In this document: positions 9,767 to 18,363 of the stretch, piece by piece
Numbering within the stretch: the first letter of the stretch is position 1
Layout of the letters: the number at the start of each line of letters is the position of its first letter
DNA from: Kosakonia oryziphila
Lineage (GTDB): Bacteria > Pseudomonadota > Gammaproteobacteria > Enterobacterales > Enterobacteriaceae
Direction of reading: 5' to 3'
DNA: 41,994 nt
Assembly (NCBI RefSeq): GCF_900094795.1
Contig: NZ_FMBC01000042.1
Span: 1-41,994 of the forward strand
Translations under genes and position numbers: made by a program
The notes under the pieces: model-generated
The model's input: the letters and a program-made list of their open reading frames with translations, nothing else
What the model was told of the DNA's origin: nothing
Databases searched by the model: none

Positions 9767-10105
9767 ATGGCGGTAGAAGTTAAATACGTAGTCATTCGTG
9801 AAGGTGAGGAAAAAATGTCTTTTGCCAGCAAAAAGGAAGCTGATGCTTACGATAAAATGCTCGATCTGGCGGAAGTGCTGGGCGATTGGTTAGGTACCGG
9901 CCCGGTAGCACTGGAAGATGAGATGCGCGATCAAATGGCGCTGTGGCTTGCCGAACAGAAAGACGCGCTGAGCGGCATTCTGAAATCCGGAAAATTGCCA
10001 GGGGCTGAAGCGGAAGAACCTGTTGCCGTGGCTGCTTCTGAGGATGCTGAGCCGACAGACGCGGTGGATATTAAAAGCGCACAGAAGCGCGCGAAAGTCG
10101 CCTGA
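9767..10105 (+). CDS. yebG: DNA damage-inducible protein YebG
   Basis: This small SOS-regulated cytoplasmic protein is of unknown biochemical role. The 112 residues start MAVEVKYVVIREG as in E. coli, where the protein is 96 residues. The conserved N-terminal two thirds (to about LAEQKDALSGILKSGKLPG) match; the acidic and alanine-rich C-terminal tail is longer and divergent. The LexA box directly upstream supports SOS induction. It is followed 63 bases later by yebF on the same strand. Confidence 0.95.
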   Translation: MAVEVKYVVIREGEEKMSFASKKEADAYDKMLDLAEVLGDWLGTGPVALEDEMRDQMALWLAEQKDALSGILKSGKLPGAEAEEPVAVAASEDAEPTDAVDIKSAQKRAKVA

Positions 10106-10168
10106 TCTTGCACTGCCAGCAATTTGTACCATGCTTTTCACTGGACAAGTAAGTACCTGGAGATAAGC

Positions 10169-10519
10169 ATGAAAATAGCAGGAGTTTTTACAAGTCTGCT
10201 TTTGCTGGCAGGCAGTACCATGGCGCACGCTGCAACGGACAAAGCGGTAAAGTTTCCTTCTTGTGAAGGCCTTGATGCTGATGGGATCGCGGCCAGCGTT
10301 AAGCATGACTATCTGCAAAATCGCATTGTGCGCTGGGCAGACGATCAGAAAAAACTGGGGCAGGCCGATCCGGTCGCCAGGGTGAATCCGAAAGAGATCG
10401 TCGGTAAGCGCGATAAATGGACAGTACCGCTCACGGTTCGCGGTAAAAGTATGGATATTCACTACCGTGTGACCGTTGATTGTAAAGCGGGTACAGCAGA
10501 GTACCAGCCGCAGCCGTAA
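10169..10519 (+). CDS. yebF: Secreted protein YebF
   Basis: YebF is a small protein that E. coli exports to the periplasm by Sec and then releases into the medium through general porins. Here it has 116 residues: a signal peptide of about 21 residues ending AHA, then a compact domain with two cysteines (PSCEG and VDCKAG) that form the family disulfide. [16 protein letters not shown] and [11 protein letters not shown] are strongly conserved. The start at 10169 follows CTGGAG and begins the signal peptide; an upstream in-frame codon would spoil it. Its biological function is not established. Confidence 0.94.
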   Translation: MKIAGVFTSLLLLAGSTMAHAATDKAVKFPSCEGLDADGIAASVKHDYLQNRIVRWADDQKKLGQADPVARVNPKEIVGKRDKWTVPLTVRGKSMDIHYRVTVDCKAGTAEYQPQP

Positions 10520-10611
10520 CACATAACTTTCCCATCTTTTGCCGCTACAGACACTTTCTGACCTCCCCCTCGCTTACTCTGGCCAACCACACATTGATAA
10601 GCGAGGGCGCT

Positions 10612-10848
10612 ATGAGCTGGTTGAATCAAATACAGTCGCTGCTGGGTTCGAAAGATAACGCGGATCCCTCATCTTCGCGTGGGCTGGAGTATATAAAACA
10701 GCCTGGTTTTTGCGGCGAAAAGTGATGCCCATATCGACGACAAAGAACACGCAGCTATCTGAAGGTATTGGGAGATGCGTTACAGATCCTGCAGGCAGTT
10801 CGTGAGGAGATAGAGGCGGATATAAAGCAGCAAAAACTTACCGTTTGA
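10612..10848 (+). pseudogene. yebE: Remnant of yebE (inner-membrane protein, TerB-like)
   Basis: Three pieces of YebE survive in order in a 412-base gap between yebF and ptrB. Bases 10612-10725 encode MSWLNQIQSLLGSK and then drift into unrelated residues and stop. Bases 10703-10762, in another frame, encode LVFAAKSDAHIDDKEHAAI and stop. Bases 10756-10848 encode YLKVLGDALQILQAVREEIEADIKQQK and stop. These match the beginning, middle and end of the roughly 220-residue YebE of E. coli, which occupies the same position. About two thirds of the gene, including the membrane segments, is deleted. The rest of the gap holds no other gene. Confidence 0.88.
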
Positions 10849-10931
10849 TTCTGATTACAGTGTGGTTTCGCTTGCATCACGCGCGGGTTTTGCCAACCTT
10901 ACAAGAGTGTTAAACAAAAAAGAACAATACT

Positions 10932-12992
10932 ATGCCGCCGAAAGCAAAACAGATCCCACACGCGATCACCACGCATGGCGATACGCGTGTTGATAATTAT
11001 TATTGGCTGCGGGACGACACCCGCTCGCAGTCAAAGGTACTTGACTATCTGCGTCAGGAAAATGATTACGGCCGCGAAATAATGGCATCGCAGCAGGCGC
11101 TACAGGATGACGTGCTGCAGGAGATCATCTCGCGCATACCGCAGCGTGAAGTTTCCGCGCCCTATGTCAAAAATGGTTATCGCTATCGGCACATTTACGA
11201 ACCGGGTAATGAGTATGCAATCTACCAGCGTCAGTCGGTGCTGAGCGCTGAGTGGGATGAGTGGACGGTGCTGCTGGATGCCAACCAGCGCGCATCACAC
11301 AGCGAGTTCTATACGCTCGGTGGCCTGGAAGTCTCGCCAGACAACGCCATTATGGCGATAGCCGAAGATTTTTTATCGCGCCGTCAGTATGGTTTGCGTT
11401 TTCGTAACCTTGAAACCGGCAACTGGTACCCGGAAGTGTTGGATAACATCTCACCGGATTTTGTCTGGGTCAATGACTCCGAAACGCTCTACTATGTGCG
11501 CAAGCATGCAACCACGCTGTTGCCTTATCAGGTGTGGCGCCACACCGTCGGCGAACCAGCACAGCAGGATGAGCTGGTGTATGAAGAACAGGATGAGACC
11601 TTCTATGTCGGTTTAGGTAAAACGACCTCGCAGCACTACATCACAATCCACCTTTCCAGCGCTACCACCAGCGAAGTGCTGCTTCTAGACGCAGAACTAC
11701 CCGATGCGCAGCCGCTCTGTTTTTTGCCAAGACGCAAAGAGCATGAGTACAACCTTGACCATTTCCAGCACACTTTTTACCTTCGTTCTAATCGTGAAGG
11801 CAAAAACTTTGGCCTGTATCGCACCAAAGTGCGCGATGAGAGACGCTGGGAAGTGCTAATCCCGGCACGCGAACAGGTGATGCTGGAAGGGTTTACGCTC
11901 TTCACCGACTGGCTGGTGGTTGAAGAGCGGCAGCGCGGCTTAACCAGCCTGCGGCAGATCAACCGTAAGACCAGGGAGGTGGTGGGCATTGCGTTTGACG
12001 ATCCGGCATATGTTACCTGGTTGGCGTATAACCCGGAACCGGAGACCTCGCGTTTACGCTACGGCTATTCGTCGATGACCACGCCGGACACGCTTTTTGA
12101 ACTGGATATGGATACTGGCGAGCGGCGGGTGCTGAAGCAAGTTGAGGTCGCTGGTTTTGATGCCAGCCGCTATCGCAGTGAACACCTGTGGATCCACGCC
12201 AGAGATGGCGTTGAAGTGCCGGTCTCACTGGTTTACAACCACACCTTATTCCGCAAAGGTGAAAATCCACTGCTAGTCTACGGGTATGGATCCTATGGTG
12301 CCAGTATGGATGCCGACTTCAGTAGTAGCCGTTTGAGCCTGCTTGATCGGGGTTTTGTGTTTGCGATTGCCCACGTACGCGGCGGCGGTGAGCTGGGGCA
12401 ATCATGGTATGAAGCGGGAAAATTCCTCAACAAGAAAAACAGCTTCAATGATTTTATTGATGTCACCGATTCGCTGCTGGCGCAGGGATATGGTTCTCCG
12501 CTCTTCTGCTACGGCATGGGCGGAAGTGCCGGCGGTATGCTGATAGGTGCCGTCATCAATCAGCGTCCCGCGCTATTTCATGGCGTTATTGCCCAGGTTC
12601 CCTTTGTCGATGTTGTAACCACCATGCTGGATGAATCTATTCCGCTGACCACCGGTGAGTTTGAAGAGTGGGGGAACCCACAGGATGAAACGTACTATCA
12701 CTACATCAAGGGCTACAGCCCGTATGATAACGTCGAGGCTCACGATTATCCGCACATGCTGGTAACGACCGGGCTGCATGATTCACAGGTGCAGTACTGG
12801 GAACCGGCGAAGTGGGTGGCAAAACTGCGCGAGTACAAAACGGACAATAACTTGCTGCTACTCTGTACAGATATGGATTCAGGGCACGGAGGGAAATCCG
12901 GGCGTTTTAAATCCTATGAAGGCGTGGCGCTGGAATATGCTTTTCTGATTGCCCTGACACAGGGCACTTTGCCCGGCCACGGGGTACATTAA
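10932..12992 (+). CDS. ptrB: Oligopeptidase B (PtrB, protease II)
   Basis: PtrB is a cytoplasmic serine oligopeptidase of the prolyl oligopeptidase family (S9A) that cleaves short peptides after Arg and Lys. The 686 residues equal the E. coli length. An N-terminal beta-propeller (about 75-405) gates a C-terminal alpha/beta hydrolase domain. The nucleophile is in [12 protein letters not shown], and the other triad residues are in [14 protein letters not shown] (Asp) and [11 protein letters not shown] (His). Conserved acidic residues for basic-substrate binding fall in the catalytic domain. The ribosome site upstream is weak (AAAGAAC). Its last four bases overlap the end of convergent exoX. Confidence 0.97.
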   Translation: MPPKAKQIPHAITTHGDTRVDNYYWLRDDTRSQSKVLDYLRQENDYGREIMASQQALQDDVLQEIISRIPQREVSAPYVKNGYRYRHIYEPGNEYAIYQRQSVLSAEWDEWTVLLDANQRASHSEFYTLGGLEVSPDNAIMAIAEDFLSRRQYGLRFRNLETGNWYPEVLDNISPDFVWVNDSETLYYVRKHATTLLPYQVWRHTVGEPAQQDELVYEEQDETFYVGLGKTTSQHYITIHLSSATTSEVLLLDAELPDAQPLCFLPRRKEHEYNLDHFQHTFYLRSNREGKNFGLYRTKVRDERRWEVLIPAREQVMLEGFTLFTDWLVVEERQRGLTSLRQINRKTREVVGIAFDDPAYVTWLAYNPEPETSRLRYGYSSMTTPDTLFELDMDTGERRVLKQVEVAGFDASRYRSEHLWIHARDGVEVPVSLVYNHTLFRKGENPLLVYGYGSYGASMDADFSSSRLSLLDRGFVFAIAHVRGGGELGQSWYEAGKFLNKKNSFNDFIDVTDSLLAQGYGSPLFCYGMGGSAGGMLIGAVINQRPALFHGVIAQVPFVDVVTTMLDESIPLTTGEFEEWGNPQDETYYHYIKGYSPYDNVEAHDYPHMLVTTGLHDSQVQYWEPAKWVAKLREYKTDNNLLLLCTDMDSGHGGKSGRFKSYEGVALEYAFLIALTQGTLPGHGVH

Positions 12993-13651
12993 TCGTCGCC
13001 GAGATAGTGCTTTAACGTCAGTCGCAGTTCCGGGCTCATGCGCTCCAGGTTATTGAACAGCCAGCGCAGGTAACCCGGATCGCGGTCGGCAATCTCAGAT
13101 ACTGCTTCGCCGCGGTATTTGCCGAACGTGAAGGTGGTTAGCAGCGCCGGGCGGCCGGTCATGGTTGCCATCTGATCCGGCGTCCAGCCGGAAACCTGCA
13201 TAATGTCGATCAGCAGCGCGGCGGTGATATAGCAGTCGTATAACGCTCGGTGATGATGCAGCCCCGGCGGCGTCTGTACGCTCAGTTTACGGGATTTATA
13301 CAGCGCCATGTTGCTGTATTTGATACCCGGCCAGAGACGGCGTGCCAGTTTCATGGTGCAGATCCATTCGCCCGGCATTTCAGGCAACACGCGGCGGTCA
13401 AAACTGGCGTTATGCGCCACATACCAGTTGCTGCCGTAGTAGTGCGGCACAACGTCTTCAATCCATGGCTGATTAGCCACCATCGCTTCTGTTATGTGAT
13501 GGATGGCCATCGCCTGGGGACTGATAGGGCGGTCAGGGCGGACCAGATGGCTCAGTGGATTGACTATCTTTCCGTCAACCACGTCAACGGAGGCAATTTC
13601 CACAACCCCACCTTGCAGGTCGCAGGTCTCGGTATCGATAACACGTAACAT
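12989..13651 (-). CDS. exoX: Exodeoxyribonuclease X (ExoX)
   Basis: ExoX is a distributive 3'-5' DNA exonuclease of the DEDDh (DnaQ) family, used in mismatch repair and repair of UV damage. The 220 residues have the DEDDh motifs: IDTET (D6, E8), the HNASFDRRV region with its aspartate, and HHRALYDCY with catalytic His and Asp. The C-terminal [15 protein letters not shown] is the ExoX-type tail. It lies 11 bases downstream of holE on the same strand. In E. coli yobB lies between them; here it is missing. Confidence 0.97.
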   Translation of the reverse strand: MLRVIDTETCDLQGGVVEIASVDVVDGKIVNPLSHLVRPDRPISPQAMAIHHITEAMVANQPWIEDVVPHYYGSNWYVAHNASFDRRVLPEMPGEWICTMKLARRLWPGIKYSNMALYKSRKLSVQTPPGLHHHRALYDCYITAALLIDIMQVSGWTPDQMATMTGRPALLTTFTFGKYRGEAVSEIADRDPGYLRWLFNNLERMSPELRLTLKHYLGDD

Positions 13652-13662
13652 AACCAGCTCCG

Positions 13663-13893
13663 TTATTTGGCTTTAGGCTCATAAGGCAGGCGCGAAAGCG
13701 AAACGGAAGCCAGGCGATGAGCGATTAAACGCTCGCGAAACCAGTTACGCAGGTGCTCCGGCTGTTCACGCTCCACGGCTTCTGCTATCACCGGCATGTT
13801 GTAGCGTTCTTTAAAGGCAACGCCCGCGGCCGCAAGATCGACATTGACCTTGTCCATCTCTTTCTGTTCAAGCTGCGCAAGATTGGTAATCAT
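13663..13893 (-). CDS. holE: DNA polymerase III subunit theta (HolE)
   Basis: Theta is the small third subunit of the Pol III core, which binds and stabilises the proofreading subunit epsilon (DnaQ). The 76 residues equal the E. coli length, and the core [18 protein letters not shown], then [19 protein letters not shown], is nearly unchanged. The gene has a TCCTGG-complement ribosome site (CCAGGAGAAA on its own strand). It is followed at 11 bases by exoX, another DnaQ-fold-related replication and repair gene, and is probably co-transcribed with it. Confidence 0.97.
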   Translation of the reverse strand: MITNLAQLEQKEMDKVNVDLAAAGVAFKERYNMPVIAEAVEREQPEHLRNWFRERLIAHRLASVSLSRLPYEPKAK

Positions 13894-14030
13894 GATTTTC
13901 TCCTGGGGTCACGCGGCAAAAGTTACTAAGCCTGCCGCAGAAAGACAAGTACGCTGGCAATGATACTCGACGCGAATATTGTACAGGGTTATTCTTTTTC
14001 CTAAATGTATACCAAAAAGGAATGAACTCT

Positions 14031-14405
14031 ATGTCCATCTCTGCTTACGCACACTGGCGAACAGCGATGTTCATCGCCAGCCTTTTTACGGCACCAGTTG
14101 TGCTGGCACATGCGCACCTCAAGGGGCAATACCCGGCCGCCGATGCGGCGGTAACCGCTGCGCCACAGGCGCTAACGCTGGATTTTTCGGAAGGTATTGA
14201 ACCGAAATTTAGTGGTATCTCGTTAATCGGTGTGCAGCAACAAATTATCAGAACCGGCGCGGTAAAACGCAATGAGAATGATAAAAAGCAGATGATCGTT
14301 CCGCTGGAGGAACCGTTGACGCCGGGCAATTATACCGTTAACTGGCACGTGGTTTCCGTTGATGGGCACAAAACCAGTGGTCAGTATCACTTTTCCGTGA
14401 AGTAA
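14031..14405 (+). CDS. yobA: CopC-type periplasmic copper protein YobA
   Basis: YobA is a periplasmic CopC-domain protein thought to bind Cu(II). It has 124 residues with a signal peptide cleaved near VVLAHAHL, so the mature protein starts with the copper-binding His. The second conserved His motif, VVSVDGHKTSGQYHFSV, is at the C-terminus. I chose the ATG at 14031 because AAAGGA lies nine bases upstream; the ATG at 14022 directly abuts that Shine-Dalgarno sequence. yebZ begins three bases after the stop and yebY follows, giving the yobA-yebZ-yebY copper operon. Confidence 0.93.
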   Translation: MSISAYAHWRTAMFIASLFTAPVVLAHAHLKGQYPAADAAVTAAPQALTLDFSEGIEPKFSGISLIGVQQQIIRTGAVKRNENDKKQMIVPLEEPLTPGNYTVNWHVVSVDGHKTSGQYHFSVK

Positions 14406-14408
14406 CAA

Positions 14409-15278
14409 ATGCTGGAAACCGCTTTTGTTGGATTGCGATTTGTGCATTTCGCTGCCCTGATGCTCTCGTTTGGCTGTGCACTGTTCAGCGCGTGGCTGGT
14501 TCCGCGCAGCCTGGAGCGTTTGATTACCCGCCGCTTTCTTCCCCTTCAGTGTAGATGTTTATGGCTAAGCGCCCTTAGCGCTATCCTGATGTTCGCTGTC
14601 CAGGGTGGTTTAATGGGGGATGGCTGGGGAGATGTCTGGCAACCCTCGACCTGGCTGGCGGTAGCAGCGACTGGTTTTGGCACGATCTGGGCGTGGCAAA
14701 TCATCATTGCCCTCCTGACGCTGATAAGCGTATTCCTTCAGCCTCAACAACAGCGGCGTATCTTCGTGTTGCTGGTTATCCAGTTTTTGCTGGCAGCGGG
14801 AGTCGGGCACGCGGCAATGCGCGAAGGGGCGATGGGCGTTCTCCAGCGTGGCAATCATGCGCTGCATCTGCTTTGCGCGGCGATGTGGATCGGCGGATTG
14901 CTGCCGGTACTGTTTTGCATGCGTCTGGCTCATGGGCAGTCACGCCAGGCAGCCATCTCGGCCATGCTGCGTTTTTCCCACTATGGCCATTTTGCGGTTG
15001 CGGGCGTGCTGGCAACCGGAGTGGTCAACACGTTATTGATCGAAGGCGTAGAGCACCCCTGGCAAAATGACTGGGGGCGGATGCTGTTGCTGAAATGTGC
15101 GCTTGTGGCGCTGATGGTGGTAATTGCCCTTGTGAATCGGTATGTTCTGGTGCCGCGTCTGAACCCGCATTATGATGCTGCGCGACAGCGATTTATCGTC
15201 CTGACCTGGGCCGAATTGGGATTGGGCGCGCTGGTGCTTGCCACAGTGAGCCTTTTTGCGACATGGGAACCTTTTTGA
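14409..15278 (+). CDS. yebZ: CopD-type copper transport membrane protein YebZ
   Basis: YebZ is a 289-residue inner-membrane protein of the CopD family, with about eight hydrophobic segments and conserved histidines in the helices (for example GNHALHLLCAAMWIGG). It is the membrane partner of CopC-type YobA and is thought to move copper across the inner membrane. It lies in the tight operon yobA-yebZ-yebY with spacings of 3 and 18 bases. The length is as in E. coli (290). Copper as substrate is family knowledge. Confidence 0.94.
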   Translation: MLETAFVGLRFVHFAALMLSFGCALFSAWLVPRSLERLITRRFLPLQCRCLWLSALSAILMFAVQGGLMGDGWGDVWQPSTWLAVAATGFGTIWAWQIIIALLTLISVFLQPQQQRRIFVLLVIQFLLAAGVGHAAMREGAMGVLQRGNHALHLLCAAMWIGGLLPVLFCMRLAHGQSRQAAISAMLRFSHYGHFAVAGVLATGVVNTLLIEGVEHPWQNDWGRMLLLKCALVALMVVIALVNRYVLVPRLNPHYDAARQRFIVLTWAELGLGALVLATVSLFATWEPF

Positions 15279-15296
15279 CTGAACCTGGCGGAAAGA

Positions 15297-15635
15297 ATGA
15301 GAAAGAACTTATTAGGGCTATTAATGCTGACATGTTCAGGTGTGGCGCTCGCTGCACCGCAGGTGATCACCGTTAGCCGCTTTGAAATTGGCAAAGACAA
15401 ATGGGCATTTGATCGTGAAGAGATCATGCTGACTTGCCGTCCCGGACATGCGCTTTATGCCATCAATCCCAGCACGCTGGTGCAATACCCGTTGAACGAT
15501 GTGGCGGAAAAGCAGGTCGCCAGCGGCAAAGCCAGTGGGCAGCCGATCAGCATTATTCAGGTTAATGATCCAGCCAAACCCGGTGAAAAGATGAGCCTTT
15601 ACCCGTTTATCGCCCGGGCAGAGAAACTTTGTTAA
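15297..15635 (+). CDS. yebY: YebY, periplasmic DUF2511 protein of the copper operon
   Basis: YebY is a 112-residue exported protein: signal peptide to about ALAAP, then [42 protein letters not shown] and a C-terminal LC. Two cysteines (LTCRPG and the last residue) could form a disulfide. It matches E. coli YebY over its length. It is the last gene of yobA-yebZ-yebY and so is likely linked to copper handling; the biochemical role is uncertain. A GGCGGAAAG ribosome site precedes the chosen ATG. Confidence 0.92.
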   Translation: MRKNLLGLLMLTCSGVALAAPQVITVSRFEIGKDKWAFDREEIMLTCRPGHALYAINPSTLVQYPLNDVAEKQVASGKASGQPISIIQVNDPAKPGEKMSLYPFIARAEKLC

Positions 15636-15660
15636 CTGACTATGTTAATTAGCTGATATG

Positions 15661-15710
15661 CAATAAAAACACCGCAAGCTTGTCTGAGCAAGTCTTGCGG
15701 TTTTAGCATT
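15661..15710. terminator. Bidirectional terminator between yebY and ryeA
   Basis: ACCGCAAGCTTG and CAAGTCTTGCGGT form a stem with one bulge and loop TCTGAG. On the plus strand it is followed by TTTTAGCATTTTTTT (end of yebY). On the minus strand it is followed by GTTTTTATTG, which would end RyeA. Confidence 0.85.
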
Positions 15711-15780
15711 TTTTTAACGTGACGCTGCGCGAATTTTTCTGACCACTTATGTCGCGGACTGGAAAAGCTGACGCCGTCAT

Positions 15781-15787
15781 CTATTCT
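15781..15787 (+). promoter_or_regulatory. Sigma-S type -10 element of sdsR
   Basis: CTATTCT lies seven bases before the predicted SdsR 5' end and resembles the sigma-S extended -10 CTATACT. SdsR is strictly sigma-S-dependent in E. coli and Salmonella. Confidence 0.7.
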
Positions 15788-15793
15788 TAAAGT

Positions 15794-15897
15794 GCCAGGC
15801 GACTTAGCCTGCATTAATGCCAACTTTTAGCGCACGGCTCTCTCCCAAGAGCCATTTCCCTGGACCGAATACAGGAATCGTATTCGGTCTTTTTTTA
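15794..15897 (+). ncRNA. sdsR: SdsR (RyeB) sRNA
   Basis: This 104-nt Hfq-dependent small RNA accumulates in stationary phase and represses ompD, mutS, tolC, pykF-type and other targets in enterics. The stretch from AGGCGACTTAGCCTGC through CGCACGGCTCTCTCCC to CCTGGACCGAATACAGG is practically the E. coli SdsR sequence. It ends in the terminator CCGAATAC/GTATTCGG followed by TTTTTTT. It sits between yebY and the accessory block. Confidence 0.95.
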
Positions 15898-16127
15898 TAT
15901 GCATGCGTCCATGGAATCTACCGGTTCACTCTAAAACATTCCATTCACCGGACTGATGCATATCGACAGAACGATAACATACTCTGCACTGCGAGCGTCC
16001 AGGTATTTTTTCGTCATAGTGATGTTTTATGACTGAGCATACGCTGAGCAGCATCACCCTGAAACACAATCTATGCTGAGCATTCGTTGTCCACGCACAC
16101 TTGATGCAGCAGAGGAAAGGAACATAC

Positions 16128-16658
16128 ATGAAATTCTGGCCTGTTTTGACTGGCGTAGCGATTGCACTGGCGCTGGTGGCATGCAAGTCGCCCACTCCGC
16201 CGAAAGGCGTGCAGCCCGTTACTGGCTTTGATGCCAGTCGCTATCTTGGTAAATGGTACGAAATCGCACGCCTGGAAAACCGCTTCGAGCGCGGCCTGGA
16301 GCAGGTCACCGCGACCTATGGTCAGCGCCGAGACGGCGCAATCAGCGTGCTGAACCGGGGTTATGATCCGCAAAAGCAAAAATGGCGTGAGAGTGAAGGC
16401 AAAGCTCTGTTTACCGGGTCACCAACGACCGCCGCGCTGAAGGTCTCGTTCTTCGGTCCGTTTTATGGTGGCTATAACGTTATTGCTCTTGATGATAACT
16501 ATCAGTACGCGCTGGTGAGTGGGCCAAATCGCGATTACTTGTGGATCCTCTCGCGTACGCCGACCATTCCGGATGCGGTGAAGCAAAATTATCTCGCGAT
16601 TGCGCAGCGTTTGGGTTTCCAGGTCAACAAACTCAATTGGGTTGTGCAAAGCGACTAG
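16128..16658 (+). CDS. Outer-membrane lipocalin, Blc family
   Basis: This 176-residue bacterial lipocalin resembles E. coli Blc, which binds lysophospholipids and fatty acids and is anchored in the outer membrane. A lipoprotein signal peptide ends in LVAC (Cys19); Lys at +2 predicts Lol transport to the outer membrane. The lipocalin first motif is GKWYEIARLENRFERG, followed by ALKVSFFGPFYGGYNV and RDYLWILSRTPTI as in Blc. The start at 16128 has AGGAAAGGA upstream. E. coli blc is elsewhere (next to ampC), so this is either a relocated blc or a second paralogue. It is convergent with the mipA-like gene. The 192 bases between RyeA and this gene show no other feature. Confidence 0.9.
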   Translation: MKFWPVLTGVAIALALVACKSPTPPKGVQPVTGFDASRYLGKWYEIARLENRFERGLEQVTATYGQRRDGAISVLNRGYDPQKQKWRESEGKALFTGSPTTAALKVSFFGPFYGGYNVIALDDNYQYALVSGPNRDYLWILSRTPTIPDAVKQNYLAIAQRLGFQVNKLNWVVQSD

Positions 16659-16671
16659 TGCGGGGGACATG

Positions 16672-16701
16672 CTCTCCGGATGTCGCAGAAAATCCGGAGA
16701 G
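16672..16701. repeat. 10-bp inverted repeat between lipocalin and mipA-like genes
   Basis: CTCTCCGGAT and ATCCGGAGAG are perfect complements with a 10-base loop. It sits between two convergent genes, 14 bases after the lipocalin stop. Neither strand has a T tract behind it, so it is not a classical intrinsic terminator; it could be an mRNA 3' stabiliser, a Rho-assisted end or a protein site. Confidence 0.6.
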
Positions 16702-16754
16702 TGGCTTATGTCCGTAATGGTGCAGGTAAGGGCGCGTTTGCCTTTCTCAACCGA

Positions 16755-17543
16755 CTAGAATGTATAAAGAAAGGCCAACTCGCCAGTACCTTCATTACGG
16801 CGCTGCACCAGTGGGCTGTCTGCGGCATGGTCGCTCAACCAGCGATCACCGACACTCATCATTACCCCCCAATGTTCATTAAATTGATGATCCCACATCA
16901 GCTCACTGTCCACCCCATAGAACCCCGCCTCTGTCGCATAGAGAGTGTACCTGCTACGCAGACTTTGCTCTCTGCTGACGCCATAAAAGGTATTCATGTA
17001 ACGGCTATCGCCAAACAGCGCGACAGACTGAAAAACAAGGGTATTGCTGGTGGTTTGCAGTGGGATTAACGTCAGTGATGCCTGGTATTGCACACCCTGA
17101 CTGTCGGTAAAGGGAAGGATGGTTTTGCCTTCAATGTTAAGCCAGGAGCTAATGCTCCAGCCGACAGCCATTGCCGTATTGAGAGTGGCATCAATGTTAC
17201 CCATCCCTTTTAAATTGTTTGCTCCATCGCGCCAGCCCGAGTCGCTATCGGCACGTCCCAGCCCATAACCGAGCGTATGTTCGAAATAGAAACCGTTATC
17301 GGCCGGTAAGTCGTAGCCCAGCCCTTTTTCCGAATCAAAAAAGAGCGCATTCCAGCGTGCCTGTATCACAGGAACAATTTGCAGGCGTTGTTTGTCTGAG
17401 CCACTGTAGCGAGGGCCATATTGTCCCCCGATGCCAAGGGTAAACGCATTTGGCGCGGCAGTATCTTCATCAGCGTGAGCTGAAAATGTGAAGGCGGCCA
17501 GTAATGGGCTGCTCCTGTACAAGGCGGTTTTTATCGATATCAT
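16755..17543 (-). CDS. MipA/OmpV-family outer-membrane protein
   Basis: This 262-residue exported protein has a signal peptide (residues about 1-24, ending AHA) and a beta-rich body ending in the aromatic ELAFLYTF expected of outer-membrane barrels. It belongs to the MipA/OmpV family: FTLGIGGQYGPRYSGSD at the start, FYGVSREQSLRS in the middle and SDHAADSPLVQRR near the end correspond to conserved MipA segments. The name comes from E. coli MipA, an MltA-interacting scaffold, but this gene is a different paralogue. It is divergent from a response regulator gene with 124 bases between; a hexamer array there suggests control by it. I chose the ATG at 17543 because it begins the signal peptide; in-frame codons upstream add a charged, unlikely extension. 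Confidence 0.87.
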   Translation of the reverse strand: MISIKTALYRSSPLLAAFTFSAHADEDTAAPNAFTLGIGGQYGPRYSGSDKQRLQIVPVIQARWNALFFDSEKGLGYDLPADNGFYFEHTLGYGLGRADSDSGWRDGANNLKGMGNIDATLNTAMAVGWSISSWLNIEGKTILPFTDSQGVQYQASLTLIPLQTTSNTLVFQSVALFGDSRYMNTFYGVSREQSLRSRYTLYATEAGFYGVDSELMWDHQFNEHWGVMMSVGDRWLSDHAADSPLVQRRNEGTGELAFLYTF

Positions 17544-17620
17544 CACATCTCGCTTATTGGGGAACATTTTGTTCCGGCAGGGTTTTACCATCTTCTGGGT
17601 GTGGAAGATATCCGGCTCAT

Positions 17621-17659
17621 ATCAATAAACGGTCAGGAAAGTGTTAAGAAACGGTCAAG
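17621..17659 (-). promoter_or_regulatory. Predicted response-regulator binding array, mipA-like/regulator intergenic
   Basis: Read on the minus strand (towards the mipA-like gene), hexamers CTTGAC, CTTAAC, CCTGAC and ATTGAT occur at an exact 11-bp period (plus-strand positions 17654, 17643, 17632, 17621). The spacers are CGTTT, ACTTT and CGTTT. One hexamer per helical turn in tandem is the binding pattern of OmpR/PhoB-family regulators. A related array lies before the membrane-fusion gene at 19539-19566. The regulator gene starts nine bases away, so autoregulation is possible. The prediction is from pattern only. Confidence 0.6.
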
Positions 17660-17667
17660 GTGAGCAA

Positions 17668-18363
17668 ATGTTGTCCCGGAAAATTCTTGTGATCGAAGAC
17701 GATGTCGATGCGGCAAACGTGCTGGAAGCCTACCTGCGTCGTGAAAATTATGATGTATCGTTGACCGTCGATGGCCTTAGCGGGCTTGAGCAGGCGCAAC
17801 GCTGGAAGCCCGATCTTATCCTGCTGGATGTGATGTTGCCGGGAATGAATGGTACGGAAGTACTGGCGGCTCTGCGCCGCAAAAGCGACGTACCGGTGAT
17901 TATGGTGACGGCGATGGGTGATACTCCTGATCGTATCGGAGCATTGCGTTACGGTGCGGATGATTATGTCGTGAAACCGTACCATCCCGGCGAAGTGGTG
18001 GCACGCGTTCAGGCGGTGCTGCGGCGCGCTGGCCGTACAGAAGCGCGTGAAGAGATCCTGCGCTGGCATCATCTGGAAGTGAACACTACCGCAATTACGG
18101 CGGCGGTCATACAGCCGGATAACAGCGAGCGTTTTCTCGAACTGACGCCAGCAGAGTTTTCGATTTTAACCACGTTGCTGCGCCATCCGACGCGGCCTTT
18201 CTCACGCCAGTTCCTGCTTGAGCAGTGCCTGCCGGAAAGCGAGGCGCTGGAAAGGGTCGTCGATACCCACGTTTATAATTTACGCAAAAAACTGGAAAGT
18301 GCGGGCGTAACGGGCGTTATAGCCAATGTGCGTGGGGTCGGTTACAGGTTCCGGCAGCCATGA
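17668..18363 (+). CDS. Two-component response regulator, OmpR/PhoB family
   Basis: The 231 residues comprise a receiver domain (about 5-118) with acidic pocket E10-D11-D12, phospho-acceptor D54 (LLDVMLPGMNG), T81 and K103 (VVKPYHPGE), and a winged-helix DNA-binding domain (about 135-230) with RVVDTHVYNLRKKLE and the closing NVRGVGYRF. The ATG at 17668 follows AAGGTGA. Its stop overlaps the start of the sensor kinase gene by the ATGA arrangement. It is the first gene of a four-gene unit regulator-kinase-MFP-RND, divergent from a MipA-type gene. I do not recognise a named orthologue; BaeR, CusR or ParR-like names would be guesses. Confidence 0.93.
   Translation: MLSRKILVIEDDVDAANVLEAYLRRENYDVSLTVDGLSGLEQAQRWKPDLILLDVMLPGMNGTEVLAALRRKSDVPVIMVTAMGDTPDRIGALRYGADDYVVKPYHPGEVVARVQAVLRRAGRTEAREEILRWHHLEVNTTAITAAVIQPDNSERFLELTPAEFSILTTLLRHPTRPFSRQFLLEQCLPESEALERVVDTHVYNLRKKLESAGVTGVIANVRGVGYRFRQP

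Larger units (their letters stand above)
15664..15935 (-). ncRNA. ryeA: RyeA (SraC) sRNA, antisense to SdsR
   Basis: In E. coli RyeA (about 250-275 nt) is transcribed opposite to and completely across SdsR and regulates it by pairing. Here the SdsR sequence and flanks are conserved, and a minus-strand terminator lies at the right place (15661-15703). The 5' end at about 15935 is placed by analogy with the E. coli offset from the SdsR 3' end; I could not identify its promoter with certainty. Confidence 0.65.

Noticed and set aside
10612..10725. Independent 37-codon small gene
   Set aside because: Its first residues are those of YebE and the following fragments complete the YebE order, so it is part of a pseudogene.
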